Positions 1 to 6,981 of a DNA stretch of 8,146 nucleotides are shown in pieces. Positions within the stretch are counted from its first letter, which is position 1. Each line of letters opens with the position of its first letter. The DNA is from an uncultured Alphaproteobacteria bacterium (GTDB taxonomy: Bacteria; Pseudomonadota; Alphaproteobacteria; Caulobacterales; Caulobacteraceae): contig CAIYSH010000380.1 in assembly GCA_903928755.1 (NCBI GenBank), forward strand, positions 1 to 8,146, given 5' to 3'. The notes beneath the pieces are model-generated. The model saw only the letters and a program-made list of their open reading frames with translations. It was not told the DNA's origin and ran no database searches. The translations under genes and the position numbers were made by a program.

Positions 1-1833
1 GGCATTGAAAATGTTTTCCACAAAGCTCTGTGGATTACGATCATAGAGCGGGAACAGCGAAGACTGGACCTGCACCATCAGTCTGTGCCCGGGCAGGATG
101 ACGTGGTCCACATTGGGCAGGTTGAAGCTGTAGAGTTCGACCTTGCCCGGGGTCAGGGCCTTCGGGGCGGACAGGCTATGGACATATCGACCCCTGTAGA
201 TCTCGATCCCTACGGGCAGTTCATAGCCGGCCATGCCCGGCTTTTCGGACTGTCCAGTTTCGGGCGAGGTATTGGGATAGACGTCGATCAGCTTGACGAC
301 CCAGTCTGAATCCGTGCCTGAGGTTGCGGCATAGAGCTCAACCTGTGGGGCACCCATGATGTGGACCGGATGGTCCAGGGGGCTTGTCTGGTAGGACAGG
401 ACGTCCGTGCGGTCCGAGACAAACCTCTGGTCGCGGACCAGCCAGGTCTTCCACTGGGACCCATCTTCCATATCCACGGGACGGGGAAGGAAGGGCACGG
501 GCTTGGCGGGGTCGGAAACATAGTCATCGTGGTCGCTGGGCTCGGCCCCCGGTGCCTCGAATGAGGCCTTGAAACCGTCGCGAAGGAACAGCTTCACCGG
601 CTTGCCGACTGGCCACTGACTGGAGCGCTCCCAACGGTTTATGCCCGTGGCATAGGTCAGCACGGGCGGTGTATGCGGGTCCGGGGCATCCTTCAGATAG
701 TGATCGAAGAAGGGTTTCATATAGTTCACCCGGAACTCCCGGGCAGTGTCGCCAGTGAAGGCGAGCGGCCCAAGACCGATGCCATAGTGGTTGACCCCGG
801 AATGACGCCAGGGACCGATCACCAGGAACACCTTGTCGTTGTTCCGGTCCTTGGGCTCCATGGCCCGATAGACAGCCGGTGCCCCATAGCTGTCTTCCTG
901 GTCCCACTGGCCCACGACCAGCATGGTCGGCACCGTCAGGGGTTGGGCAGCCATCCATCTGTCCACGGCCTGCAGGGACCAGAAGCTGGTATAGGCCGGA
1001 TTTTGCAGGAGCTTCTGGTTGGAGGGGTATTGGTCGACCCCCCACTTGCGCATGAAATCACCACTCGAGCCGGCTTCCAGATAGCGGGTATAATCATCGC
1101 CCACGCCTCCGGCGATGTTTCCACCTTCTGCCTTGGCCGTGCTTTGTCCGACCACATAGCCTATGGTCGGATTGCGAAAGGCACCATTATGGAAGTCGTC
1201 ATCGCCCATCCAGGTATCTACCATCGGGCTTTGAGGTGCCACGGCTTTCAGGGCCGGATGTGGATGGATTTCGGCCATCAGGCTGGTGAAGCCCAGATAG
1301 GAAGATCCGACCACACCCACCTTCCCGTTGGATTCCGGCGTGTTCTTGACCAGCCAGTCTATGGTGTCCCAGGCGTCTGTCGCCTCATCAATCCCGGTCG
1401 TGTTCAGGGGCCCGACGATCGGCCGGGTCATCACGAAGTCGCCCTCGGAATTGTGCAGGCCACGAATGTCCTGATAGACCCGGATGTAGCTGTCCTCGAC
1501 GAACTCTGCATCCATGATCGGCAGGATTTCGGTGATGGACTGGCTGGGGGTACGGTTCACCGACCCCTTGGCGTCATATGGGGTGCGCGACAGCAGTATG
1601 GGTGCGCCTGATGCGCCCTTCTTCATCACGACGACGGTGTAGAGTTTCACCCCGTCGCGCATGGGGATCATAGCCACCCGCTTGATAAAATCTGCCTCAG
1701 GCCGCACCGTTTCGTATTTCGCCACAACGTCGGGGGTCATGGGTGTGACCACAGCCTGCTCTGCCGCGTTGGCAGCCTCCCACAGTCCGGCGCTCGCGAG
1801 CAGGACAAGGATCATGCGGGCGGAACGCAACAT
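1..1833 (-). CDS. Secreted CocE/NonD alpha/beta hydrolase, alpha-amino acid ester hydrolase-like (3' end outside window)
   Basis: The open frame runs 611 codons from ATG 1833 leftwards off the window. Residues 1-23 look like a Sec signal peptide (Arg3 and Arg6, a hydrophobic run at 8-21, a likely cut after ANA at 21-23), so the enzyme is probably periplasmic. An alpha/beta-hydrolase domain follows, with the nucleophile elbow GSSYLG (Ser178), Asp311 in WDQED (310-314) and His344 in GPWRHS. A jelly-roll C-terminal domain fills about 400-611. The spacing Ser +34 Asp212, +133 Asp311, +135 Glu313, +136 Asp314 matches the triad and carboxylate cluster I recall for characterised alpha-amino acid ester hydrolases, which bind the substrate alpha-amino group. 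These enzymes hydrolyse or transfer alpha-amino acyl esters and amides, including beta-lactam side chains. Family members are usually about 620-650 residues, so only a short tail is missing. GGAG and AAGG lie upstream of the start. It sits 71 bases after the nitroreductase on the same strand. The family is near certain; the AEH activity is inferred. Confidence 0.92.
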   Translation of the reverse strand, partial: MLRSARMILVLLASAGLWEAANAAEQAVVTPMTPDVVAKYETVRPEADFIKRVAMIPMRDGVKLYTVVVMKKGASGAPILLSRTPYDAKGSVNRTPSQSITEILPIMDAEFVEDSYIRVYQDIRGLHNSEGDFVMTRPIVGPLNTTGIDEATDAWDTIDWLVKNTPESNGKVGVVGSSYLGFTSLMAEIHPHPALKAVAPQSPMVDTWMGDDDFHNGAFRNPTIGYVVGQSTAKAEGGNIAGGVGDDYTRYLEAGSSGDFMRKWGVDQYPSNQKLLQNPAYTSFWSLQAVDRWMAAQPLTVPTMLVVGQWDQEDSYGAPAVYRAMEPKDRNNDKVFLVIGPWRHSGVNHYGIGLGPLAFTGDTAREFRVNYMKPFFDHYLKDAPDPHTPPVLTYATGINRWERSSQWPVGKPVKLFLRDGFKASFEAPGAEPSDHDDYVSDPAKPVPFLPRPVDMEDGSQWKTWLVRDQRFVSDRTDVLSYQTSPLDHPVHIMGAPQVELYAATSGTDSDWVVKLIDVYPNTSPETGQSEKPGMAGYELPVGIEIYRGRYVHSLSAPKALTPGKVELYSFNLPNVDHVILPGHRLMVQVQSSLFPLYDRNPQSFVENIFNA

Positions 1834-1904
1834 GGGTGGCGACCTTACTCCAGAGAAAATGGGTGCCAGCTTTAGCTCCGAAGACAGAGGTCTGGCGGGG
1901 GCGT

Positions 1905-2585
1905 TTAGGCGTCGTTAAAGCCCACAAAGACCGTGGCTTCTCCGACCGGACGGCGTTCAGATACAACGGCATTGGCGGGGAAGGTTTCATCCGGCCAGCC
2001 CAGGGCAATGCTTTTCATGATCACCTGGTCGTCTGCAATGCCGGCATGTTCACGCACGACCGGCGATTGCATGATGCCCTGGCTGTTGATCACGGCTCCG
2101 AGACCTCGGCTCCAGGCCGCATTGACCAGGGCGGTGGTGACGGCACCGCAGTCGAAGGGGGTGTCGTCACTGGTGCTCAGCACCTTGTCATAGGTGACAA
2201 TGATGCAGACCGGCGCATCGAACTGACGGAAACCCCGCAGCACCCAGTCCGTACGGGCCTCCTTGTCGTCCCGGGCAATGCCCATGGCACCGAACAGCTG
2301 CTTGGCCACGCCAACCTGGCGGTCGCGGTGCTTGCCGTCAAAGGCCTGACCTGTCCGGAATTCCCGCGATTGTGGCACACCGGCAATATTGCGTTCGGTA
2401 TTGCCCTTGCGGATCCTGTCCAGGGGCTCGCCGGTAATGACGTAGAAGTTCCAGGGCTGGGTATTCATCGAAGATGGTGCCCGGGTGGCGAGGGTAAGGA
2501 TTTCCTCGATCAAGGCCCGCGGAACCGGATCAGGCTTGTAACCGCGAATGCTGCGGCGTCCGAGGATCACATCGTCAAACTGCAT
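1905..2585 (-). CDS. Nitroreductase family FMN oxidoreductase
   Basis: This 226-residue protein has the nitroreductase fold. Near the N-terminus RRSIRGY (10-16) is the usual FMN-phosphate contact, and APSSMNTQPW (36-45) is the conserved flavin-binding block with Asn41, Gln43 and Trp45. A C-terminal LGWPDE (195-200) is the family's typical Gly-x-Pro turn. Members are usually homodimers that use NAD(P)H to reduce nitroaromatics, quinones, enones or related acceptors; the natural substrate cannot be told here. The frame stays open upstream to an ATG at 2786, but the extra 67 residues resemble no part of the family. ATG 2585 has AGGGG six bases upstream, and the protein then begins MQFDDVILGRRS as expected. 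ATG 2606 is a possible alternative with a poorly spaced ribosome site. The gene is read towards the secreted hydrolase and may share its transcript. No signal peptide is visible, so it is cytoplasmic. Confidence 0.9.
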   Translation of the reverse strand: MQFDDVILGRRSIRGYKPDPVPRALIEEILTLATRAPSSMNTQPWNFYVITGEPLDRIRKGNTERNIAGVPQSREFRTGQAFDGKHRDRQVGVAKQLFGAMGIARDDKEARTDWVLRGFRQFDAPVCIIVTYDKVLSTSDDTPFDCGAVTTALVNAAWSRGLGAVINSQGIMQSPVVREHAGIADDQVIMKSIALGWPDETFPANAVVSERRPVGEATVFVGFNDA

Positions 2586-2756
2586 TTCTTGCCCCTGAGG
2601 TCGCATACCCTGTTTCATCTGGTGCCGTTCCGACTGTCCGGGGGCGGTATCAAATCCCCGGGGCCAGAACATGCCCGAGCAAGCGCTATAACCGCATTGA
2701 AACTCCGCGTCGACCTGGCTCAATCCTGACGCCGGAATTGGCACTTTTTGACTGGC

Positions 2757-2785
2757 TGGAAAGCCATGAGTGGCGCAGACTTCCA
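2757..2785. repeat. Nested inverted repeat in the divergent promoter region
   Basis: An outer arm TGGAA (2757-2761) pairs with TTCCA (2781-2785). Inside it GCCA (2763-2766) pairs with TGGC (2771-2774) around a TGAG loop. The arms are short and the internal loop is asymmetric. It could be a regulator site or an RNA hairpin in the crotonase leader, or chance. No T-run follows on either strand, so it is not a typical terminator. Confidence 0.3.
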
Positions 2786-2878
2786 CCCTCGATCCGGTTC
2801 AGACGGTCATGTCCGCGAACTGGTTGAGGGCGTGTCCAGAACCCCGGGCTGCCATTGACCCGGCGGGTTGAAAACGAT

Positions 2879-2884
2879 GGGAGG
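2879..2884 (+). promoter_or_regulatory. Ribosome binding site that sets the TTG start of the crotonase gene
   Basis: GGGAGG ends five bases before TTG 2890. The nearby ATG at 2877 overlaps this site and is out of frame with the protein, so the ribosome site supports TTG as the real start. The same ten bases, CGATGGGAGG, precede the first transporter gene at 5461-5470. Confidence 0.7.
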
Positions 2885-2889
2885 CGACA

Positions 2890-3717
2890 TTGGAATACGA
2901 AGATATCCTATACCGCGTGGTCGACGGCGTTGCGGTCGTCACCCTCAATCGACCCGATCGGCTGAACGCCTGGCGTGGGGAGATGGAAAGGGATGTCCGG
3001 GCTGCCATGAGGGTGGCGTCCGATGACAACCAGGTGCGGGTCATCATATTGACCGGTGCCGGTCGAGGATTTTGCGCTGGTGCCGACATGAATGGACTTC
3101 AGTCGGTTGTTGACAGCCAGGGCGGTCCCGCAGCGTCGCCCAGCAGATCTGGTCCCTCCGTGTTTGATCCAGACTCACGGGAAGATTTCAAAAGGCAGTA
3201 TTCCTTCTTTCCCGCGGTTCCTAAGCCGATCATTGCCGCAATCAATGGACCCTGTGCAGGGCTTGGCATGATCATGGCGCTCTATGCCGACATGAGATTT
3301 GCCTCCGACGCGGCCGTCTTCACGACGGCTTTCTCCAAAAGAGGTCTGATCGCGGAACACGGCATTTCCTGGCTGCTACCGCGTCTGGTCGGGATGGCAA
3401 ATGCCGCTGACCTGTTGTTCTCAGCGCGTACGGTTCGGGCAGCGGAAGCCTTATCCCTAGGGCTTGTCAGTCGCGTTATCCCCCAGGCTGAGTTTGAGGA
3501 TGGCGTGATGGAGTATGCCCGGATGCTCGCGGGGCAGGTCTCCCCCAGGTCCCTTCGTGAAATGAAGCGGGAAATCTGGAACGCCCAGTTCCAGACCCTC
3601 GCCGAAGCCATCGATGCCGCAAATCTGGATATGGAGGGCAGCTTCCGGTCTGACGACTTCAGAGAAGGGGTGGCGCACTTCGTCGAGAAACGTGCGCCAA
3701 ATTTCTCAGGTACATAG
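2890..3717 (+). CDS. Enoyl-CoA hydratase/isomerase (crotonase) family protein
   Basis: The 275-residue length is normal for a single-domain crotonase. The first oxyanion-hole block is GRGFCAGADM (58-67) and the second is AINGPCAGLG (117-126). Next comes FSKRGLIAEHGISW (148-161), then LLPRLVG, and a typical C-terminus with EGVAHFVEKRAP (259-270). Family members act on acyl-CoA thioesters in fatty acid, amino acid or aromatic-ring catabolism, in the cytoplasm. Aligned by eye on rat hydratase, catalytic Glu144 falls on Ile128 and Glu164 on Phe148, so neither hydratase acid is present. Glu156 lies eight residues after the second position, where dienoyl-CoA isomerase has Asp204 and PaaG-type isomerases have an aspartate. 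Isomerase-like chemistry is therefore a fair alternative to hydration. A stretch at about 71-100, rich in Ser, Pro and Gly, is longer than in the shortest homologues. The gene starts at TTG and ends 36 bases before the amidase, probably in one operon. Confidence 0.92.
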   Translation: MEYEDILYRVVDGVAVVTLNRPDRLNAWRGEMERDVRAAMRVASDDNQVRVIILTGAGRGFCAGADMNGLQSVVDSQGGPAASPSRSGPSVFDPDSREDFKRQYSFFPAVPKPIIAAINGPCAGLGMIMALYADMRFASDAAVFTTAFSKRGLIAEHGISWLLPRLVGMANAADLLFSARTVRAAEALSLGLVSRVIPQAEFEDGVMEYARMLAGQVSPRSLREMKREIWNAQFQTLAEAIDAANLDMEGSFRSDDFREGVAHFVEKRAPNFSGT

Positions 3718-3753
3718 AGCTGGCGGCGCGTATCTGAAATTGGAGATGGACTG

Positions 3754-5157
3754 ATGGACAATGACCTGACCCGGGCGACTGCGTCTGAACTGGCAGACCT
3801 CTATCGATCCGGAAAGGCGTCACCGGTAGAGGCCGTCCAGGCCGTGCTGGATCGCGTTGCAGTCTTCAATCCGCTCCTGAATGCCTTGACCCGCGTTGAC
3901 GCAGATGAGGCGATCTCTGCGGCAAAGCTTTCGGAGGCAAGGTGGCAGGCGAAGCAGCCCCTGTCCCCGATCGATGGCGTGCCCGCCTCAATCAAGGAAC
4001 TGATCCGGGTGAAGGGCTGGCCACAGACCATGGCCAGTCAATTGACCGACAAGGCACCTGCCCTGGAAGATGCACCGGCTGTGGCGCGCCTTCGCGAGGC
4101 CGGGGTGATCATCTTCGCCCAATCTACCAGCCCGGAATATGGCTATAAGGGTGTCACAGATTCCCCATTGAACGGGGTTACGCGCAACCCCTGGAACCCG
4201 GATCGAACCCCTGGCGGATCATCCGGCGGCGCGGCCGCGGCAGTTGCGGCAGGGTTTGGTCCTCTGGCCATCGGGACCGATGGGGGCGGGAGCATTCGTA
4301 TTCCTGCCAGTTGTACTGGTCTGGTCGGGTTGAAGGCAACTTTCGGTCGGATTCCAGCCTGGCCATCTTCCATGCACGGTGACCTGGCCAATACCGGCCC
4401 GATGACCAGAACCGTGCTCGACAACGCCCTGATGATGAACCAGATCGCCAGACCGGACGTCCGTGATCCTTTTTCATTGCCTGATGATGGGGTGAATTAT
4501 GTCAGTCGACTGACCACTGATCTGCGAGATCTCAAGGTCGGTCTGATCATGCCGTTTGGCGACAGCTATCTTGACCCTGAGGTCGCAGATTGCGTGGCTT
4601 TGGCCGCCAGGACATTCGTAGATCTTGGTGCCAGGGTTGAAGAGGTAAGGCCCCCAACTGACATCTCTGTCATTGGAAGGGTCTGGAGCGTGCACTGGCT
4701 GTCGGCCCTGCAGCGCCTTCTTCAGGTCTATCCGGAGAGCCGCCATCAGGAATTTGATCCAAATCTCCTTGCACAGGCCAGGGTGGGGGCAGCCTTTTCG
4801 CTTCAGGACGTTGTTGATGCACAGGTCGCGCGTCGAGACATCTCGACGAGCTGGAACCTGCTTTTTGAGCGGTATGACCTGATTATTTCGCCAACCCTTG
4901 CCGTGCTGCCCTTTGGCCTGAACCAAAATCTGCCGACTGGGCCAGACGGCAATCCGAACCCGAACTGGGCCTGCACCGTGACCTATAACCTGACCCGTCA
5001 TCCCGCGGTCTCGGTCCCCTGTGGCCTCAGCCGTGACGGCCTTCCGATCGGTCTGCAGATTGCCGCAGGCCACTATCGTGATGCAGACGTCCTTGCTGCT
5101 GCCGCCGCCTTTGAGCGGCACAGCGGCTGGGCATTTCCCGCCCTGCCCGGCAGCTGA
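3754..5157 (+). CDS. Amidase signature (AS) family hydrolase
   Basis: This 467-residue protein is a full-length AS enzyme. The Ser-cisSer-Lys triad is complete: Lys81 in ASIKEL (78-83), cis-Ser156 in TPGGSSGG (152-159) and nucleophile Ser180 in GTDGGGSIRIP (174-184). The spacings 75 and 24 equal those of fatty acid amide hydrolase (Lys142, Ser217, Ser241). The family cuts carboxamides to acid plus ammonia or amine, and also includes aryl acylamidases, nylon-oligomer hydrolases and the GatA transamidase subunit. The absence of gatB or gatC neighbours argues against GatA; the substrate is unknown. No signal peptide is seen, so it is cytoplasmic. ATG 3754 has GGAG (3742-3745) eight bases upstream and follows the crotonase stop by 36 bases without a terminator, which suggests co-transcription. 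Release of a carboxylic acid that could become a CoA ester would link the two genes, but no CoA ligase is visible here. Confidence 0.94.
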   Translation: MDNDLTRATASELADLYRSGKASPVEAVQAVLDRVAVFNPLLNALTRVDADEAISAAKLSEARWQAKQPLSPIDGVPASIKELIRVKGWPQTMASQLTDKAPALEDAPAVARLREAGVIIFAQSTSPEYGYKGVTDSPLNGVTRNPWNPDRTPGGSSGGAAAAVAAGFGPLAIGTDGGGSIRIPASCTGLVGLKATFGRIPAWPSSMHGDLANTGPMTRTVLDNALMMNQIARPDVRDPFSLPDDGVNYVSRLTTDLRDLKVGLIMPFGDSYLDPEVADCVALAARTFVDLGARVEEVRPPTDISVIGRVWSVHWLSALQRLLQVYPESRHQEFDPNLLAQARVGAAFSLQDVVDAQVARRDISTSWNLLFERYDLIISPTLAVLPFGLNQNLPTGPDGNPNPNWACTVTYNLTRHPAVSVPCGLSRDGLPIGLQIAAGHYRDADVLAAAAAFERHSGWAFPALPGS

Positions 5158-5256
5158 GGACATGCCTGGAGCCAAGGGTGCAGCTGGGCATCAGGTCAAG
5201 GAAACCCGTAACTGAAGGGTGTCCGGCTTCAAAAACCACCTGCATTGAAGGGGGTG

Positions 5257-5267
5257 AATTGGCAATT
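5257..5267. repeat. Palindrome AATTG-G-CAATT
   Basis: Perfect five-base arms flank a single central G. It is the first of three small palindromes upstream of the transporter genes. It could be a half-turn operator or chance in AT-rich DNA. Confidence 0.35.
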
Positions 5268-5302
5268 TTTCTGATACCCATTGATGAATTGATGCGACAG
5301 CA

Positions 5303-5340
5303 TGAAATTCAGACTGAGAGGTCATTCGACAGAAATTCTG
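5303..5340. promoter_or_regulatory. Paired palindromes with a shared GAAATTC core, possible operator
   Basis: TGAAATTCA (5303-5311) and CAGAAATTCTG (5330-5340) are both perfect around a central A. They share the seven-base core GAAATTC, with centres 28 bases apart. Such a pair could bind a dimeric regulator at two sites. No regulator gene lies in the window, so this is inference from the repeats only. Confidence 0.35.
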
Positions 5341-5404
5341 CGTTTCCACTGCATTTCATCTTACAAATTCTATTGTTTTCCAATCTGTATGACCCGGTAT
5401 GTTC

Positions 5405-5410
5405 TTGACA
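5405..5410 (+). promoter_or_regulatory. Possible -35 box TTGACA for the transporter genes
   Basis: The hexamer matches the vegetative sigma -35 consensus exactly and lies 70-75 bases before the likely start codon. At 16-18 bases downstream there are only weak -10 candidates around 5427-5434 (such as CCAATT), so the promoter call is tentative. Confidence 0.25.
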
Positions 5411-5464
5411 TTCGTCAGCACAGCTTCCCAATTTCGGCCAGACCGCTGAATCAAAAAGTGCGAT

Positions 5465-5470
5465 GGGAGG
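5465..5470 (+). promoter_or_regulatory. Ribosome binding site for the first transporter gene
   Basis: GGGAGG lies three bases before TTG 5474, nine before GTG 5480 and fifteen before ATG 5486, all in frame. The nine-base spacing favours GTG 5480. The other two starts change the protein by only two residues each way. Confidence 0.6.
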
Positions 5471-5479
5471 TGCTTGGAC

Positions 5480-6970
5480 GTGTCAATGACCGGATCGGCA
5501 GGCGTCAGTGTTATTCCTGATCCTCCTCTCAGGCTGAGGACCAAGCTGGCTTTCGGGATGGGGAGCGCGGCGGAAACCATCGCGCTGTTTTCCCTCGGCT
5601 CCTATGCTCTGCTTTTCTACAATCAGGTCCTTGGCCTTCCGGCCTGGCTGGCTGGATTGGCCCTGTCGATTTCCCTTCTTTTCGACGGATTTTCAGATCC
5701 CATCATCGGATCCCTGTCGGACCGGACAAGGTCGCGGCTTGGGCGTCGTCACCCCTACATGTTTGCCGCACCCATACCGATCGGGCTCTGCTTCTTTGCC
5801 ATCTTCAATCCGCCAGCCGGGCTGAGCCAGGGGCTGTTGTTTATCTGGTTCACAGGCTCGGTTATCGGTCTCCGGATCGCGATGGGATTTTTCCATACCC
5901 CGCATCTGGCCCTGGGGGGCGAGCTCTCCCATGACTATACAGAGCGAAGTCAGGTGATGGCCTGGAACAATTTCGCGACCTGGGTTGGTGGCTCAGCTAT
6001 TTCATTGATTGCACTGACATTTTTCTTCAAGGCAACGCCGGAATATCCTCGCGGACTGCTCAATCCGGCACCTTATTTTCCATTCGCGGCCTTTGCCGCC
6101 ATCTCGGCAGTACTTATCCTCCTGGCATCGGCCTGGTTCACCCGTGACCAGATTGCTCGGCTCCCGCAGCCGCCCAGGGACCAGGTGGCATTTTCGCCGT
6201 TTGAGTTCATGAAGGATGTGACCAAGGTCCTCAGCAACAGGAACTATCTCTGGCTGCTGATTGCCTATTTCTTCCTGTCATTGATGACCGGCGTCAGGGA
6301 TTCGCTTGGGCTTTATATGGGCACCTACTATTGGGGTTTTACCTCCGAGCAGCTGAGATTCTATACGATCGGAAGTTTCGTCGGCTTCCTGGCTGCGCTC
6401 TATTTCACACCCAGACTTCATGCCCTGTGGGATAAGCGATCCATCATCATTGCAAGTGCCGTTGGATTGACACTGCTGCCATCCAGCGGCGTCCTACTAC
6501 GTATGGCGGGATGGATGTATGCGAACGGCCACCCGTTCCTTCTCCCGGTCCAAATCGCGCTTTCATCAGTGAATTATGCCACTGGCGCGATCTTGAGCAT
6601 TTCTGTGATGAGCGCTCTCGCGGATGTGGCGGATCAAAACGAGGTCACCTTCGGGGTGCGCCAGGAAGGGCTGCTTTATTCCACCCGGGCCCTGTTTTCC
6701 AAAATCGACACGGCCATTGGGGCCGCTCTGGCCGGGATAGTCCTGACCCTCATCTCGTTTCCGGAACATGCCCGACCCGACAGGATCAGCCCCGACGTCC
6801 TGATGCGTCTGGGTTGGGTCAATGGCCCGCTGACCATACTTCCAGGCCTTGTCGCCGTGCTGTTTTACATGAAGTACAGCATCTCCAAGGCTGATCATGC
6901 GGCAACCCGTGCCGAAATCAGCCGTCAGCGGAACCTGGCCGTGGATCTCAGGGTGACTGCAGGTCAGTGA
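5480..6970 (+). CDS. GPH-family (MFS_2) sodium/proton:sugar-type symporter, first of tandem pair
   Basis: This protein of about 496 residues has the length and repeated hydrophobic segments of a twelve-helix major facilitator in the inner membrane. After helix 2 it shows the GPH signature: LLFDGFSDPIIG (67-78), then a cytoplasmic loop SDRTRSRLGRRHP. Asp69 and Asp73 align with MelB Asp55 and Asp59, which bind the coupling cation; the MelB Asn58 position is Ser here. The late segment SALADVADQNEVTFGVRQEG, a MelB-like feature, is also present. GPH carriers import glycosides, pentosides or hexuronides with Na+ or H+, but many bacterial members have unknown substrates. The start is non-ATG (GTG 5480, or TTG 5474 or ATG 5486). 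The stop is 11 bases before the next, paralogous gene. There is no glycosidase nearby, so a sugar substrate is not assured. Confidence 0.9.
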   Translation: MSMTGSAGVSVIPDPPLRLRTKLAFGMGSAAETIALFSLGSYALLFYNQVLGLPAWLAGLALSISLLFDGFSDPIIGSLSDRTRSRLGRRHPYMFAAPIPIGLCFFAIFNPPAGLSQGLLFIWFTGSVIGLRIAMGFFHTPHLALGGELSHDYTERSQVMAWNNFATWVGGSAISLIALTFFFKATPEYPRGLLNPAPYFPFAAFAAISAVLILLASAWFTRDQIARLPQPPRDQVAFSPFEFMKDVTKVLSNRNYLWLLIAYFFLSLMTGVRDSLGLYMGTYYWGFTSEQLRFYTIGSFVGFLAALYFTPRLHALWDKRSIIIASAVGLTLLPSSGVLLRMAGWMYANGHPFLLPVQIALSSVNYATGAILSISVMSALADVADQNEVTFGVRQEGLLYSTRALFSKIDTAIGAALAGIVLTLISFPEHARPDRISPDVLMRLGWVNGPLTILPGLVAVLFYMKYSISKADHAATRAEISRQRNLAVDLRVTAGQ

Positions 6971-6981
6971 GGTTCGGAGCT

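Larger units (their letters stand above)
2586..2889. promoter_or_regulatory. Divergent intergenic region between nitroreductase and crotonase genes
   Basis: About 300 bases separate two outward-reading transcription units, so this stretch should hold promoters in both directions. I see no confident -35/-10 pair. Candidates are TATAAC at 2687-2692 and TTGACT at 2748-2753, both without a well-spaced partner. It also holds the palindrome CCCCGGGG (2656-2663) and a two-tier inverted repeat at 2757-2785. Open frames crossing it are not supported by family similarity. Confidence 0.5.
5158..5479. promoter_or_regulatory. AT-richer intergenic region ahead of the transporter pair
   Basis: These 322 bases hold no credible gene; the short open frames across them have no recognisable domain. 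Composition shifts towards A+T from about 5250 to 5460, unlike the coding flanks. A weak hairpin, TGAAG (5213-5217) with CTTCA (5227-5231), follows the amidase, but the run after it is A rather than T, so it is not a clear terminator. Three odd-length palindromes (5257-5267, 5303-5311, 5330-5340) and TTGACA at 5405-5410 make this the likely control region of the transporter genes. Confidence 0.55.

Noticed and set aside
673..1611. A 312-codon plus-strand open frame opposite the secreted hydrolase
   Set aside because: It mirrors the minus-strand gene, whose triad, signal peptide and family motifs are clear. The plus-strand product shows no recognisable motif and is a GC-driven shadow.
2656..2663. 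CCCCGGGG palindrome as an operator
   Set aside because: An eight-base GC palindrome is expected by chance in GC-rich DNA and has no partner site.
1836..2729. A 297-codon plus-strand open frame opposite the nitroreductase
   Set aside because: The minus strand carries intact nitroreductase motifs, while the plus-strand translation resembles no family.
4474..5175. A 233-codon minus-strand open frame inside the amidase
   Set aside because: The amidase is complete with all catalytic residues on the plus strand; the antisense product has no domain.
5213..5231. Possible rho-independent terminator after the amidase
   Set aside because: The stem is only five pairs and is followed by AAAAA rather than a T-run, so it does not fit an intrinsic terminator on the plus strand.
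5178..5408. Small plus-strand open frame in the intergenic region as a possible gene
   Set aside because: It lacks a convincing ribosome site or domain, lies in AT-richer DNA with palindromes, and overlaps other short frames equally well.
5463..5489. Eight-codon mini-ORF (ATG 5463 to TGA 5489) overlapping an in-frame ATG of the first transporter, as in translational coupling
   Set aside because: Its ATG lies inside the GGGAGG ribosome site of the transporter and has no ribosome site of its own, so it is most likely coincidental.
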